From: Betaproteobacteria bacterium
Lineage (GTDB): Bacteria; Pseudomonadota; Gammaproteobacteria; Burkholderiales; Casimicrobiaceae
Length of the DNA stretch: 64,000 nt
Direction: 5' to 3'
Assembly: GCA_016704895.1 (NCBI GenBank)
Contig: JADIZG010000072.1
Span: forward strand, 62,001 to 126,000
Shown here: one piece after another, positions 52,416-61,082 of the stretch
Layout of the letters: each line of letters opens with the position of its first letter
Numbering within the stretch: position 1 is the stretch's first letter
The notes under the pieces: generated by a model
Database searches by the model: none
The model's input: only the letters and a program-made list of their open reading frames with translations
Told to the model about the DNA's origin: nothing
Program-made: the position numbers and the translations under genes

Positions 52416-53398
52416 TGTCGCATGGGACCCATGTCAGCGTCCTGCTCGAAGAGTCGGTCGCCGCGATGGTGCTGCGCGACGACGGCACCTACGTCGACGG
52501 GACCTTCGGGCGCGGCGGGCATTCGCGGGCGATCCTCGCGCGCCTCTCGCCGCGCGGTCGCGTCGTCGCGATCGACCGCGATCCCGACGCCGAGCGCGCG
52601 GCCGCCGCGCTGCACGACGGGCGACTCGTGTTCCGGCGGGCGCGGTTCTCCGCGCTCGACGACGTGCTCGACGATCTCGCGATCGGCCTCTGCGACGGCG
52701 TGCTCCTCGACCTCGGCATCTCGTCGCCGCAGATCGACACGCCGGCCCGCGGATTCTCGTTCCGCCACGAGGGCCCGCTCGACATGCGCATGGATCCGGA
52801 CGCCGGCGAGCCCGCCGCCGCGTTCATCGCCCGCGCGAGCCTGCGCGAACTGACGGAGGTCATCCGCGACCATGGTGAAGAACGGCTTGCTCAACCGATT
52901 GCAAGAGCGATTGTTGCGGCTCGCGCGATCGGCCCCATCGTCACGACCCGGCAGCTGGCCGCGATCGTGGCCCAAGCCGTCGGCTCGCGCACGCGGGGTG
53001 ATTGGCGTCAGGATCCGGCCACGCGCACGTTCCAGGCCCTTCGGATCGCGGTGAACGAGGAACTCGCCGAGCTCGAGCGCGTGCTGCCGCGCGCGGTCGC
53101 GCGATTGCGCGAGGACGGGCGCCTGTGCGTCATCAGCTTCCACTCGCTCGAGGATCGCATCGTCAAGCGCTTCATCGCGCGCGCGTCCGCGCCGTTCGGC
53201 GGCGACCCGCGCCTCGCGCGCGTGCCGATCGCGCAGGCCGACCTGCCGTCGCCGCCGCTCGCCGCGGTCGGGCGCGCGATCCGCGCATCGGACGCCGAGT
53301 GCGACGCGAACCCGCGCGCGCGGAGCGCCGTGCTGCGCGTCGCGCGCCGCACCGGCGGGCCGCTCCCGGCCGACTGGCCCCTGCGCGGCGGCGAGTGA
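52415..53398 (+). CDS. rsmH: 16S rRNA (cytosine1402-N4)-methyltransferase RsmH
   Basis: A 327-residue SAM-dependent methyltransferase (old name MraW) acting on C1402 of 16S rRNA. It shows HVSVLLEESV at the start, the SAM loop YVDGTFGRGGHSRAIL, DLGISSPQIDTPARGFSF and the C-terminal SFHSLEDRIVKRF. ATG 52415 shares one base with the mraZ stop. The frame is intact. Confidence 0.95.
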   Translation: MSHGTHVSVLLEESVAAMVLRDDGTYVDGTFGRGGHSRAILARLSPRGRVVAIDRDPDAERAAAALHDGRLVFRRARFSALDDVLDDLAIGLCDGVLLDLGISSPQIDTPARGFSFRHEGPLDMRMDPDAGEPAAAFIARASLRELTEVIRDHGEERLAQPIARAIVAARAIGPIVTTRQLAAIVAQAVGSRTRGDWRQDPATRTFQALRIAVNEELAELERVLPRAVARLREDGRLCVISFHSLEDRIVKRFIARASAPFGGDPRLARVPIAQADLPSPPLAAVGRAIRASDAECDANPRARSAVLRVARRTGGPLPADWPLRGGE

Positions 53399-53408
53399 GG
53401 ACCGGCCG

Positions 53409-53693
53409 ATGGCGCGCCTGAACCTCGTCCTGCTCGCGATCCTGGTCGGCTGCGCGGTGTCGCTCGTGGCGTCGCGACACCAGGCGCGCAAGCTCTTCGT
53501 CGACCTCGAGCGCGAGCAGTCGCGCTCGCGCGCCTACGAGGTCGAGTTCGGCCAGCTGCAGCTCGAGCAGTCGACCTGGTCGATGCCGGCGCGCGTCGAG
53601 AAGATCGCGCGCGAGCAGCTGCACATGCAGGTGCCGGGCGCGGGGCGCGTCGAGATCGTCGCGCTGCCCACCACGGGCGGGGAACCGCGATGA
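53409..53693 (+). CDS. ftsL: Cell division protein FtsL
   Basis: A 94-residue bitopic divisome protein. A short cytoplasmic start and a membrane segment (LNLVLLAILVGCAVSLVAS, residues 3-21) precede a periplasmic coiled-coil region with leucine heptads (LFVDLEREQSRSRAYEVEFGQLQLEQ). FtsL links FtsB and FtsQ to FtsI and FtsW. It overlaps the ftsI start (ATGA). Confidence 0.85.
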   Translation: MARLNLVLLAILVGCAVSLVASRHQARKLFVDLEREQSRSRAYEVEFGQLQLEQSTWSMPARVEKIAREQLHMQVPGAGRVEIVALPTTGGEPR

Positions 53694-55452
53694 GAGCGAC
53701 AGAGGCGGTCGCGACGCGATCGCGCCAGCGCGCGCGCGCGACCGAGGGGCCGGCGACCCGATCCCGCGCGGCCGGGCCGCGATCCTGTTCGGCGGGCTCG
53801 CGGTGCTCTTCGCGGTGCTCGCGGGGCGCTCGCTCTACCTGCAGTGGTTCGACAACGCGTTCCTGCAGGAACGCGGCGCGGCGCGCTACTCGCGCGAGCT
53901 GGAGCTGCCCGCGCACCGCGGGCGCATCGTCGACCGGAACGGGGAGCCGCTCGCCGTCTCGACGCCGGTCAAGTCGCTGTGGGCGTTCCCGGGGCAGCTC
54001 GAGCTCTCGTCCGAGGACCTCGTGCGGCTCGCGCGCGTCCTCGACGTCAGGCCGGCGGCGCTGAAGTCGCGGGTCGAGGCGTCCGACGAGTTCGTCTACG
54101 TCGCGAAGCTCGTGTCGCCCGAGGTCGCCGAGCGTGCGCTCGCGCTGCGGATCCGCGGGCTGAACGAGGAGACCGCGTTCCGCCGCTACTACCCGGCCGG
54201 CGACGTCGCCAGCCACGTGCTGGGATTCACCGGCGACCGCGATGCCGGGCAGGAAGGCATCGAGCTCGCGCAGCAGGGGTGGCTCGCCGGCGTGCCGGGC
54301 AGCCGCCGCGTCATCATCAATCGCCGCGGCGAGGCGGTCGAGGACGTCGCGTCGATCCGCGCGCCGCAGGAGGGGCGCGACCTCGCGCTTTCGCTCGACT
54401 CGCGCCTCCAGTACCTCGCGTTCCGCGAGCTCAAGGCGGCGGTCGAGGCGAACCGCGCGAAGGCCGGTGGGCTCGTGATCCTCGACGCCCGGAGCGGCGA
54501 GATCCTCGCGCTGGCGAACTGGCCCACCTACAACCCGAACTCGCGCGACCGCGCGGCGCGCGACCGCATGCGCAACCGCGCGCTCACCGACGTGTTCGAG
54601 CCCGGCTCGACGCTGAAGCCGTTCTCGATCGCCGCGGCGCTCGACGCCGGGACCGTGCGTCCCGACACGCCGATCGCGACCGGCGGCGGGACGCTCACGA
54701 TCGGCTCGGCCACGATCCACGACGCGCACCCGGCGGGCACGCTCACCGTCGAGCAGGTGATCCAGAAGTCGTCGAACGTCGGCGCCGCGAAGATCGCCCT
54801 TGGTCTGCCGGCGCAGACACTGTGGAAGACGCTGGCCGACGTCGGCTTCGGCACGCCGCCGAAAACCGGCTTCCCCGGCGAGGTGAGCGGCAGGCTCCGG
54901 CCGGCGAAGTCGTGGAAGCCGATCGAGCAGGCGACGATCAGCTACGGCCACGGCATCTCGGTGAACCTGGTGCAGCTCGCGCGCGCCTACACGGTGTTCG
55001 CGGGCGGCGGCGAACTGAAGGCGGTCTCGCTGTTCAAGACCGGCGCGCCGGTGGCCGGATCGCCGGCGATCGGGCGCGAGACCGCGCTCGCGGTGCGGCG
55101 GATGCTCGAGCTCGCGGTGCAGCCCGGCGGCACGGCGCCGCGCGCGCAGGTGTCCGGCTATCGCGTCGCCGGCAAGACCGGCACCGCGCACAAGCTCGAG
55201 GGGCGCGGATACGCCGCGAACCGGTACGTGAGCTCGTTCGTCGGCTTCGCGCCGGTGTCCGATCCGCGCATCGTCGTCGCCGTCATGATCGACGAGCCGA
55301 CTGCCGGCCAGTACTACGGCGGCGTCGTCGCGGCGCCCGTGTTCTCGACCGTCACGGGCGCGGCGCTGCGCATGCTCGGCGTGCCGACCGACGCGCCCGT
55401 CGACAACGTGATCCTGCCGCCCGATGGCGGAGAGGTGCGCGAGGAAACGTGA
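53690..55452 (+). CDS. ftsI: Peptidoglycan D,D-transpeptidase FtsI (PBP3), frameshifted near the start
   Basis: Septal class B penicillin-binding protein of about 587 residues. ATG 53690 overlaps ftsL, but the frame that carries the protein is displaced from about 53750. The run of four Gs at 53746-53749 needs a fifth to join MRATEAVATRSRQRARATEG to AGDPIPRGRAAILFGG. Then come the membrane helix LFGGLAVLFAVLAGRSLYLQ, the dimerisation domain from RGRIVDRNGEPLAVS, and the transpeptidase motifs STLK (GSTLKPF), SSN (KSSNVG) and KTG (AGKTGTAHK). All catalytic residues are present. The gene is essential, so the shift is almost surely a sequencing error. Confidence 0.92.
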
Positions 55453-56927
55453 TGGCCGGGCCCGCATTCGACCCCGTCGCCATGCTCGCCCGCCTCGGCC
55501 GCGCGCCGCGCCGCATCACGTCCGACAGTCGCCAGGTCGGCGCGGGCGACGCGTTCGCCGCGTGGCCGGGGACGCGCGTCGACGGCCGTGCGTACATCCC
55601 GGACGCGATCGCGCGCGGCGCGGGCGCCGTGCTGTGGGAGTCGCAGGGCTTCCGCTGGAACGCCGGGTGGGCGGTGCCCAACGCGGGCGTCGAGCGGCTC
55701 GCGGCGAAGCTCGGCTACGTCGCGGACGTCGTCTACGGCCATCCGTCGCGCGACCTGTGGATGGTCGGCGTCACCGGCACGAACGGCAAGACGACGACGT
55801 CGCAATGGATCGCGCAGGCGCTCGACGATGCGGGACGGCGCTGCGGCGTGATCGGGACGCTCGGGATCGGCCTCGCCGGCGCGCTCGAGCCGACGGCGAA
55901 CACGACGCCGGACGCCGCGGTGTTCCACGAGACGCTCGCGCGATTCCGCGACGAGGGCGCGAAGGCGGTCTCGATGGAGGTCTCCTCGATCGGGCTCGAC
56001 CAGGGACGGGTCAACGGCACGACGTTCGACGTCGCGGTCTTCACCAACCTCACGCGCGACCACCTCGACTACCACGGATCGATGGCCGCGTACGGCGACG
56101 CGAAGGCGAAGCTGTTCTCGTGGCCGGGCCTCGCGTGCTCGGTGATCAACGCGGACGATCCGTACGGCCAGCGCCTGATCGACGAGGTGCGCGGGCGCGG
56201 CGGGCGCGCGATGTCGTACGGCGTCGCGAACGCGGAGGTCGCCGCGACGAGCGTCGCGATGGGGCCGCGGGGACTCTCGCTCGGCGTCGCGACGCCGTGG
56301 GGCCCCGGCGAGGTCGACACCGGCGTCGTCGGCGCATTCAACGTGTCCAACCTGCTCGCGACGCTGGGCGCGCTCCTCGCGAGCGACGTGGGGCTCGAGC
56401 GGGCGCTCGACGCGCTGTCCCGCGCCGCGCCGCCGCCCGGACGCATGGAACGTCACGGGGGCGGCGGCATGAGGCCGCTCGTCGTCATCGACTACGCGCA
56501 CACGCCCGACGCGCTCGAGAAGGTGCTCGTGGCGATGCGGCCCGCGGTGGCGGAAGGCTGCGAGCTCGTCTGCGTGTTCGGCTGCGGCGGCGACCGCGAC
56601 CCGGGCAAGCGCCCGGTGATGGGACGCGTCGCCGCGCGGCTCGCCGACCGCGTCGTCGTCACCACCGACAACCCGCGCTTCGAGGACCCGGCCGCGATCG
56701 CGGGCGCCGTCGCGAAGGGCATCGTCGAGACCGGGCAGCGCCGCTGGCTCCTCGAGCTCGACCGCGCCGCCGCGATCGCCGCCGCCGTCGGCGCCGCGAA
56801 GCCGGGCGACGTCGTCGTCGTCGCCGGCAAGGGTCACGAGACCTACCAGGAGGTCGCCGGCGAGCGGCGGCCGTTCTCGGACGCGCGCGTGGTGGACGAG
56901 GCGCTCGCGGGCCGGAGCCCTGCATGA
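55452..56927 (+). CDS. murE: UDP-MurNAc-tripeptide synthetase MurE (meso-DAP adding)
   Basis: A 491-residue Mur ligase that adds the third stem amino acid. The ATP loop is GVTGTNGKTTTSQW (about residues 103-116), followed by TTPDA, the carbamylated-lysine region and AHTPDALEKVL. DNPRFEDP contains DNPR, the motif of meso-diaminopimelate-adding enzymes, so the wall is the DAP type. ATG 55452 shares a base with the ftsI stop; the end overlaps murF. Confidence 0.95.
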   Translation: MAGPAFDPVAMLARLGRAPRRITSDSRQVGAGDAFAAWPGTRVDGRAYIPDAIARGAGAVLWESQGFRWNAGWAVPNAGVERLAAKLGYVADVVYGHPSRDLWMVGVTGTNGKTTTSQWIAQALDDAGRRCGVIGTLGIGLAGALEPTANTTPDAAVFHETLARFRDEGAKAVSMEVSSIGLDQGRVNGTTFDVAVFTNLTRDHLDYHGSMAAYGDAKAKLFSWPGLACSVINADDPYGQRLIDEVRGRGGRAMSYGVANAEVAATSVAMGPRGLSLGVATPWGPGEVDTGVVGAFNVSNLLATLGALLASDVGLERALDALSRAAPPPGRMERHGGGGMRPLVVIDYAHTPDALEKVLVAMRPAVAEGCELVCVFGCGGDRDPGKRPVMGRVAARLADRVVVTTDNPRFEDPAAIAGAVAKGIVETGQRRWLLELDRAAAIAAAVGAAKPGDVVVVAGKGHETYQEVAGERRPFSDARVVDEALAGRSPA

Positions 56928-58369
56928 TGGACCTCGCGACCGCCGCCCACGCCGTGCACGGCCGCGTCGACGGCGCCAACGTCCGGTTCACGCGCGTGAC
57001 GACGGACTCGCGCGCGGTCGAGCCGGGCGACCTGTTCGTCGCGCTCGCCGGCGAGCGCTTCGACGGCCACGACTTCGTCGCGGGCGCGTTCGGCCGCGGC
57101 GCCGCCGCCGCGCTGGTCGCGGACGGCCGCGGCGCGTTTCCGGGCCCGGTCGTCGCCGTGCCCGATCCGCTCGCGGCGCTCGGGCATCTCGCCGCCGCCT
57201 GGCGCGCCCGCTTCGTCCTGCCGCTCGCGGTCGTCGTCGGGAGCAACGGCAAGACGACGGTCAAGGAAATGACCGCGTCGATCCTGCGGGCGGCCTGGGG
57301 CGAAGGCGCGACGCTCGCGACCGCGGGCAACCTCAACAACGCGATCGGGCTCCCGCTGACGCTGCTGCGGCTGCGCGAGGGCCACCGCGCGGCGGTGATC
57401 GAGCTCGGGATGAACCACCGCGGCGAGACGCGCGAGCTCGCGGCGATCGCGCGGCCGACGATCGTCGTCGTCAACAACGCCCAGCGCGAGCACCAGGAGT
57501 TCATGGCGAGCGTCGCCGAGGTCGCCGCCGAGCATGCGGACGCGGTCGCCGCGCTTCCCGCCGGCGGCGTCGCGGTGCTGAACGCCGACGACGCATCCTG
57601 CGGCGTCTGGCGCGAGGCGGCGGTGCGGGCGGGCGCGCAGGTGCGCACCTTCGGGCTCCGCGCGGCCGCCGACGTGACGGCGCGCACGACGCTCGCCGCC
57701 GACGGCACCGACCTCGCGATCAGCACGTGGGCGGGCGACGCGACGGTGCGCCTCGCGGTCCCCGGCGAGCCGATGGCGCGCAACGCGCTCGCGGCCGCGA
57801 CCGCGGCGCTTGCCGCGGGCGTTCCGCTCGACGCGGTCGAGCGCGGCCTCGCGGCATTCCGCCCGGTCGCCGGGCGGCTCGTCGCGAAACGCGCCGCCTC
57901 GGGCGCGCTCGTGATCGACGACAGCTACAACGCGAATCCCGACTCGGTGCGTGCGGCCATCGAGGTGCTCGCGTGCGCGCCGGGCGTGCGCCGGCTCGTG
58001 CTGGGCGACATGGGCGAGGTCGGCGCCGAGGGTCCGGCGTTCCATCGTGAGGTCGGGGCCTACGCGCGCGAGCGCGGCATCGACCGGCTCGACGCGGTGG
58101 GCACGCTCGCGCGTCACGCGGTCGAGGCGTTCGGCGCAGGCGCGCGCTGGCACGCCGACGTCGACGCGCTCGTCGCGGCCGTCGCACCGGAGGCCAACGA
58201 AGGCGCCGCGATCCTCGTCAAGGGCTCGCGCTTCATGCGCATGGAGCGCGTCGTGGGCGCACTGGCAGGCGCCGGGTCTCCCCCGGAGCAGGCTGCGCCT
58301 GCTTCCCCCCAGGGGGCGCGCCGTCCTCGGGGCGGCCCGTCGGACGCCAGCTCGGCAGGGAGCCACTGA
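56924..58369 (+). CDS. murF: UDP-MurNAc-tripeptide D-alanyl-D-alanine ligase MurF
   Basis: A 481-residue Mur ligase that adds D-Ala-D-Ala to the UDP-MurNAc-tripeptide. ATP loop VVVGSNGKTTVKEM, then NLNNAIGLPLTLL, ELGMNHRGE and IDDSYNANPDSV. The conserved part ends near GSRFMRMERVVGALAG. The last 33 residues (AGSPPEQAAPAS... to GSH) are encoded by a copy of the GC-rich repeat seen at 25425 and are not part of the family. The stop shares a base with the mraY start. Confidence 0.94.
   Translation: MMDLATAAHAVHGRVDGANVRFTRVTTDSRAVEPGDLFVALAGERFDGHDFVAGAFGRGAAAALVADGRGAFPGPVVAVPDPLAALGHLAAAWRARFVLPLAVVVGSNGKTTVKEMTASILRAAWGEGATLATAGNLNNAIGLPLTLLRLREGHRAAVIELGMNHRGETRELAAIARPTIVVVNNAQREHQEFMASVAEVAAEHADAVAALPAGGVAVLNADDASCGVWREAAVRAGAQVRTFGLRAAADVTARTTLAADGTDLAISTWAGDATVRLAVPGEPMARNALAAATAALAAGVPLDAVERGLAAFRPVAGRLVAKRAASGALVIDDSYNANPDSVRAAIEVLACAPGVRRLVLGDMGEVGAEGPAFHREVGAYARERGIDRLDAVGTLARHAVEAFGAGARWHADVDALVAAVAPEANEGAAILVKGSRFMRMERVVGALAGAGSPPEQAAPASPQGARRPRGGPSDASSAGSH
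58279..58348. repeat. Structured GC-rich repeat inside the murF 3' end
   Basis: The same order of parts as at 25425-25488: a C run, a hairpin (here gcaggctgcgcctgc; there gctcgctgcgcgagc), TTCCCCCCAGGGGGC, then cctcggggcggcccgtcg. The hairpin arms differ between the copies but stay complementary. This copy is translated in the murF frame. Confidence 0.7.
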
Positions 58370-59520
58370 TGCTGCTCTGGCTCGCCGAGCTGCTCGCGAA
58401 GGACGTCCGCGCGTTCAACGTGTTCGGCTACCTGACGCTGCGCGCGGTGCTCGCGTGCATGACGGCGCTCCTGATCTCGTTCGTCGTCGGTCCGCGGATG
58501 ATCGCGTGGCTCACGCGCATGAAGATCGGCCAGTCGGTGCGCGACGACGGGCCGCAGACGCACCTGGCGAAGGCGGGGACGCCGACGATGGGCGGCGCGC
58601 TGATCATCGTGGCGATCGCGGTCACGACCCTCCTGTGGGGCGACCTCGAGAACCGGTTCGTCTGGGTCGTGCTGCTGGTGATGGTGGGCTTCGGCGCGAT
58701 CGGATGGGTCGACGACTACCGCAAGGTCGTCTACCGCAATCCGAAGGGACTGTCCGCGCGCGGCAAGTTCCTGGCGCAGTCGGTCATCGGGCTCGTCGCC
58801 GCGGTCTACCTCGCGTTCGCCGTGTCGGCGCCCGACACGGCGCAGTCGTTCCGCCTGCTGGCGGAGTGGGTCGGGAGCGGGTTCTCGGGCGCCCTGTCGC
58901 CCAAGGCCGACCTGATCGTTCCGTTCTTCAAGTCGATGAGCTACCCGCTCGGCGTCTGGGGATTCATCGTGCTCTCGTGGTTCGTGATCGTCGGGACCAG
59001 CAACGCGGTCAACCTGACCGACGGCCTGGACGGCCTCGCGATCATGCCCACCGTGATGGTCGGCGCGGCGCTCGGCGTGTTCGCGTACGTGAGCGGCAAC
59101 GCGATCTTCGCGCGCTACCTGCAGTTCCCGGTCATCCCGGGCGCGGGCGAGCTGGCGGTGATCTGCGGCGCGATCGCGGGCGCGGGGCTGGGCTTCCTGT
59201 GGTTCAACGCGTACCCGGCGGAGGTGTTCATGGGCGACGTCGGCGCGCTGTCGCTCGGGGCGGGGCTGGGCGCGATCGCCGTGGTGGTCCGGCAGGAGAT
59301 CGTGCTCTTCATCATGGGCGGCGTGTTCGTCGTCGAGACGCTCTCGGTCATCGTGCAGGTCGCGTCGTTCAAGCTGACCGGCAAGCGCGTCTTCCGGATG
59401 GCGCCGATCCACCATCACTACGAGCTCAAGGGCTGGAAGGAGAACCAGGTCGTCGTGCGGTTCTGGATCATCACCATGCTGCTGGTCCTGTTCGGTCTGT
59501 CCACGCTGAAGCTGCGATGA
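58369..59520 (+). CDS. mraY: Phospho-N-acetylmuramoyl-pentapeptide transferase MraY
   Basis: A 383-residue polytopic transferase that makes lipid I. About ten membrane helices. Catalytic and metal regions: GTPTMGGALI, the DDxxK-type GWVDDYRKVVYRNPKGL, NLTDGLDGLA (about residue 215), AEVFMGDVGALSLG and the C-terminal HHHYELKGW (as IHHHYELKGWKE). Length is normal and the frame intact. ATG 58369 shares a base with the murF stop. Confidence 0.97.
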   Translation: MLLWLAELLAKDVRAFNVFGYLTLRAVLACMTALLISFVVGPRMIAWLTRMKIGQSVRDDGPQTHLAKAGTPTMGGALIIVAIAVTTLLWGDLENRFVWVVLLVMVGFGAIGWVDDYRKVVYRNPKGLSARGKFLAQSVIGLVAAVYLAFAVSAPDTAQSFRLLAEWVGSGFSGALSPKADLIVPFFKSMSYPLGVWGFIVLSWFVIVGTSNAVNLTDGLDGLAIMPTVMVGAALGVFAYVSGNAIFARYLQFPVIPGAGELAVICGAIAGAGLGFLWFNAYPAEVFMGDVGALSLGAGLGAIAVVVRQEIVLFIMGGVFVVETLSVIVQVASFKLTGKRVFRMAPIHHHYELKGWKENQVVVRFWIITMLLVLFGLSTLKLR

Positions 59521-59523
59521 ACA

Positions 59524-59613
59524 CCGCCGGGCCGTCCCAAGGTGTTCGCCCCCTCCTTCAGGAGGGGGGAGGCGCTGCCGCGCGAGCGGCGAGCCTGGGG
59601 GAGGTCGTGAACC
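59524..59613. repeat. Tandem 90-bp intergenic repeat, unit A
   Basis: Runs from ccgccgggccgtcccaaggt through hairpins cccctccttcaggagggg and cgctgccgcg-cgagcggcg to cctgggggaggtcGTG. It is followed directly by a second copy with about 85% identity by eye. The unit ends with a ribosome-binding-like ggggaggt and a GTG. Confidence 0.85.
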
Positions 59614-59702
59614 CCGCCGGGCCGACCCAAGGTGTTCGCCCCCTCCATCCGGGAGGGGGGAGGCGCTGCCGCGCCAGCGGCAAGCCCGGGGGAGGTAGTC
59701 CT
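59614..59702. repeat. Tandem 90-bp intergenic repeat, unit B (carries the murD ribosome binding site)
   Basis: A second copy of unit A with compensating changes in the hairpins (cccctccatccgggagggg; ctgccgcgccagcggcaag). Its end, gggggaggtagtcct, places an ideal ribosome binding site seven bases before the murD GTG at 59703. Confidence 0.85.
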
Positions 59703-61082
59703 GTGACCGACTACGCCGGTCGACATGTCGTGGTGCTGGGCCTGGGCCTCACCGGGCTCACGCTCGCGCGCTGGCTCGCGCGTCACGGCGCGACCGTGCG
59801 CGTCGCCGACACGCGCCCGCATCCGCCGAACGCGGCGCGCCTCGCGGACGAACTGCCGGGCGTGCGCCTCGAGACCGGGCCGATCACGGCGGCGACGCTC
59901 GCCGGCGCCGACCTGATCGCGATCAGCCCCGGCGTCCGGAAGGACCAGAGCGCGATCGCGGAGGCGGTCGCGGCCGGCGCCGAGCTCGCCGGCGACGTCG
60001 AGCTGTTCGCGCGCGCGCTGCCGCCCGGGCAGAAGGTGCTCGCGATCACCGGCACCAACGGCAAGACGACGACCACCGCGCTCGTGGGCGAGCTCGCGCG
60101 CGCCGCGGGGCTCGCGGCGACGGTCGCCGGCAACATCGGGTCCGCCGTCCTCGACGTCCTCGCCGCGATCGAAGCCGGCGCGCCGTGGCCCGACGTCTTC
60201 GTGCTGGAGCTGTCGAGCTTCCAGCTCGAGACCGTGTCGAGCCTGAAGCCGACCGCCGCGGCCGTGCTCAACGTCACGCCCAACCACATGGACCGCTACG
60301 CCGGGCTCGCGGACTACGCGGCGGCGAAGGCGCGGATCTTCAACGGCGCCCGCGTGCAGGTGCTGAACCGCGACGACGCGATCGTGCGCCTGATGCGCCG
60401 GGCGGGCGAGACCGTGCAGACGTTCGGCTCGTCGGTGCCGCTCTCCGAGGAGGAGTGGGGGCTGGTCGAGCGCCCGGGCGGCGCGTGGCTCGCGCGCGGC
60501 GGCGAGCTGATCGTGCCCGCGGGGTCGCTCTCGCTCATCGGCCGGCACAACGCGCTGAACGCGCTCGCCGCGCTCGCGCTCGTCTCGTCGGTCGCGCGCA
60601 TCCGGCAGCCGGTGCTCGACGCGCTCCGCGCGTTCACCGGACTGCCGCACCGGATGGAGCGCCTGGGCGAGGCGAACGGCGTGATGTTCGTCAACGACTC
60701 GAAGGCGACGTCGGTGGCGGCGACCGAGGTCGCGCTCGCCGGCATCGGCCGCCCCGTCGTGCTGATCGCCGGCGGCGACGGCAAGGGGCAGAGCTTCGCG
60801 CCGCTCAAGGGGGCGGTCGACGCCTCCTGCCGCGCGGTGCTGCTGATCGGGCGGGATGCCCCGGACGTCGCGCGCGGGCTGACGGGCGCGAAGGCGACGG
60901 TCGAGAGCGTCGGCACGCTCGACGCCGCGGTCGCGCGCGCGCTGGCCGTCGCGCGGCCCGGCGACGTCGTGCTGCTGTCGCCGGCGTGCGCGAGCCTCGA
61001 CCAGTTCGTGAACTACGAGGCGCGCGGCGAGCGCTTCCGCGCGCTCGTGCGCGAGTGCGCGGGGGAGGCGTTCCGTGCGTAG
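59703..61082 (+). CDS. murD: UDP-N-acetylmuramoyl-L-alanine--D-glutamate ligase MurD
   Basis: A 459-residue Mur ligase that adds D-glutamate. The N-terminal Rossmann segment is VVVLGLGLTGLTLARWL, the ATP loop AITGTNGKTTTTALVGE (about residues 117-133), then VLELSSFQLET, NVTPNHMDRY and FVNDSKATSVAAT. The end SPACASLDQFVNYEARGERF is typical. GTG 59703 is set by the ribosome binding site in the preceding repeat unit and by homology (TDYAGRHVVVLG). The end overlaps ftsW by eight bases. Confidence 0.95.
   Translation: MTDYAGRHVVVLGLGLTGLTLARWLARHGATVRVADTRPHPPNAARLADELPGVRLETGPITAATLAGADLIAISPGVRKDQSAIAEAVAAGAELAGDVELFARALPPGQKVLAITGTNGKTTTTALVGELARAAGLAATVAGNIGSAVLDVLAAIEAGAPWPDVFVLELSSFQLETVSSLKPTAAAVLNVTPNHMDRYAGLADYAAAKARIFNGARVQVLNRDDAIVRLMRRAGETVQTFGSSVPLSEEEWGLVERPGGAWLARGGELIVPAGSLSLIGRHNALNALAALALVSSVARIRQPVLDALRAFTGLPHRMERLGEANGVMFVNDSKATSVAATEVALAGIGRPVVLIAGGDGKGQSFAPLKGAVDASCRAVLLIGRDAPDVARGLTGAKATVESVGTLDAAVARALAVARPGDVVLLSPACASLDQFVNYEARGERFRALVRECAGEAFRA

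Noticed and set aside
59524..59702. Tandem repeat as an insertion-sequence remnant
   Set aside because: No transposase fragment, no terminal inverted repeats at the outer ends, and the unit fits exactly between two operon genes.
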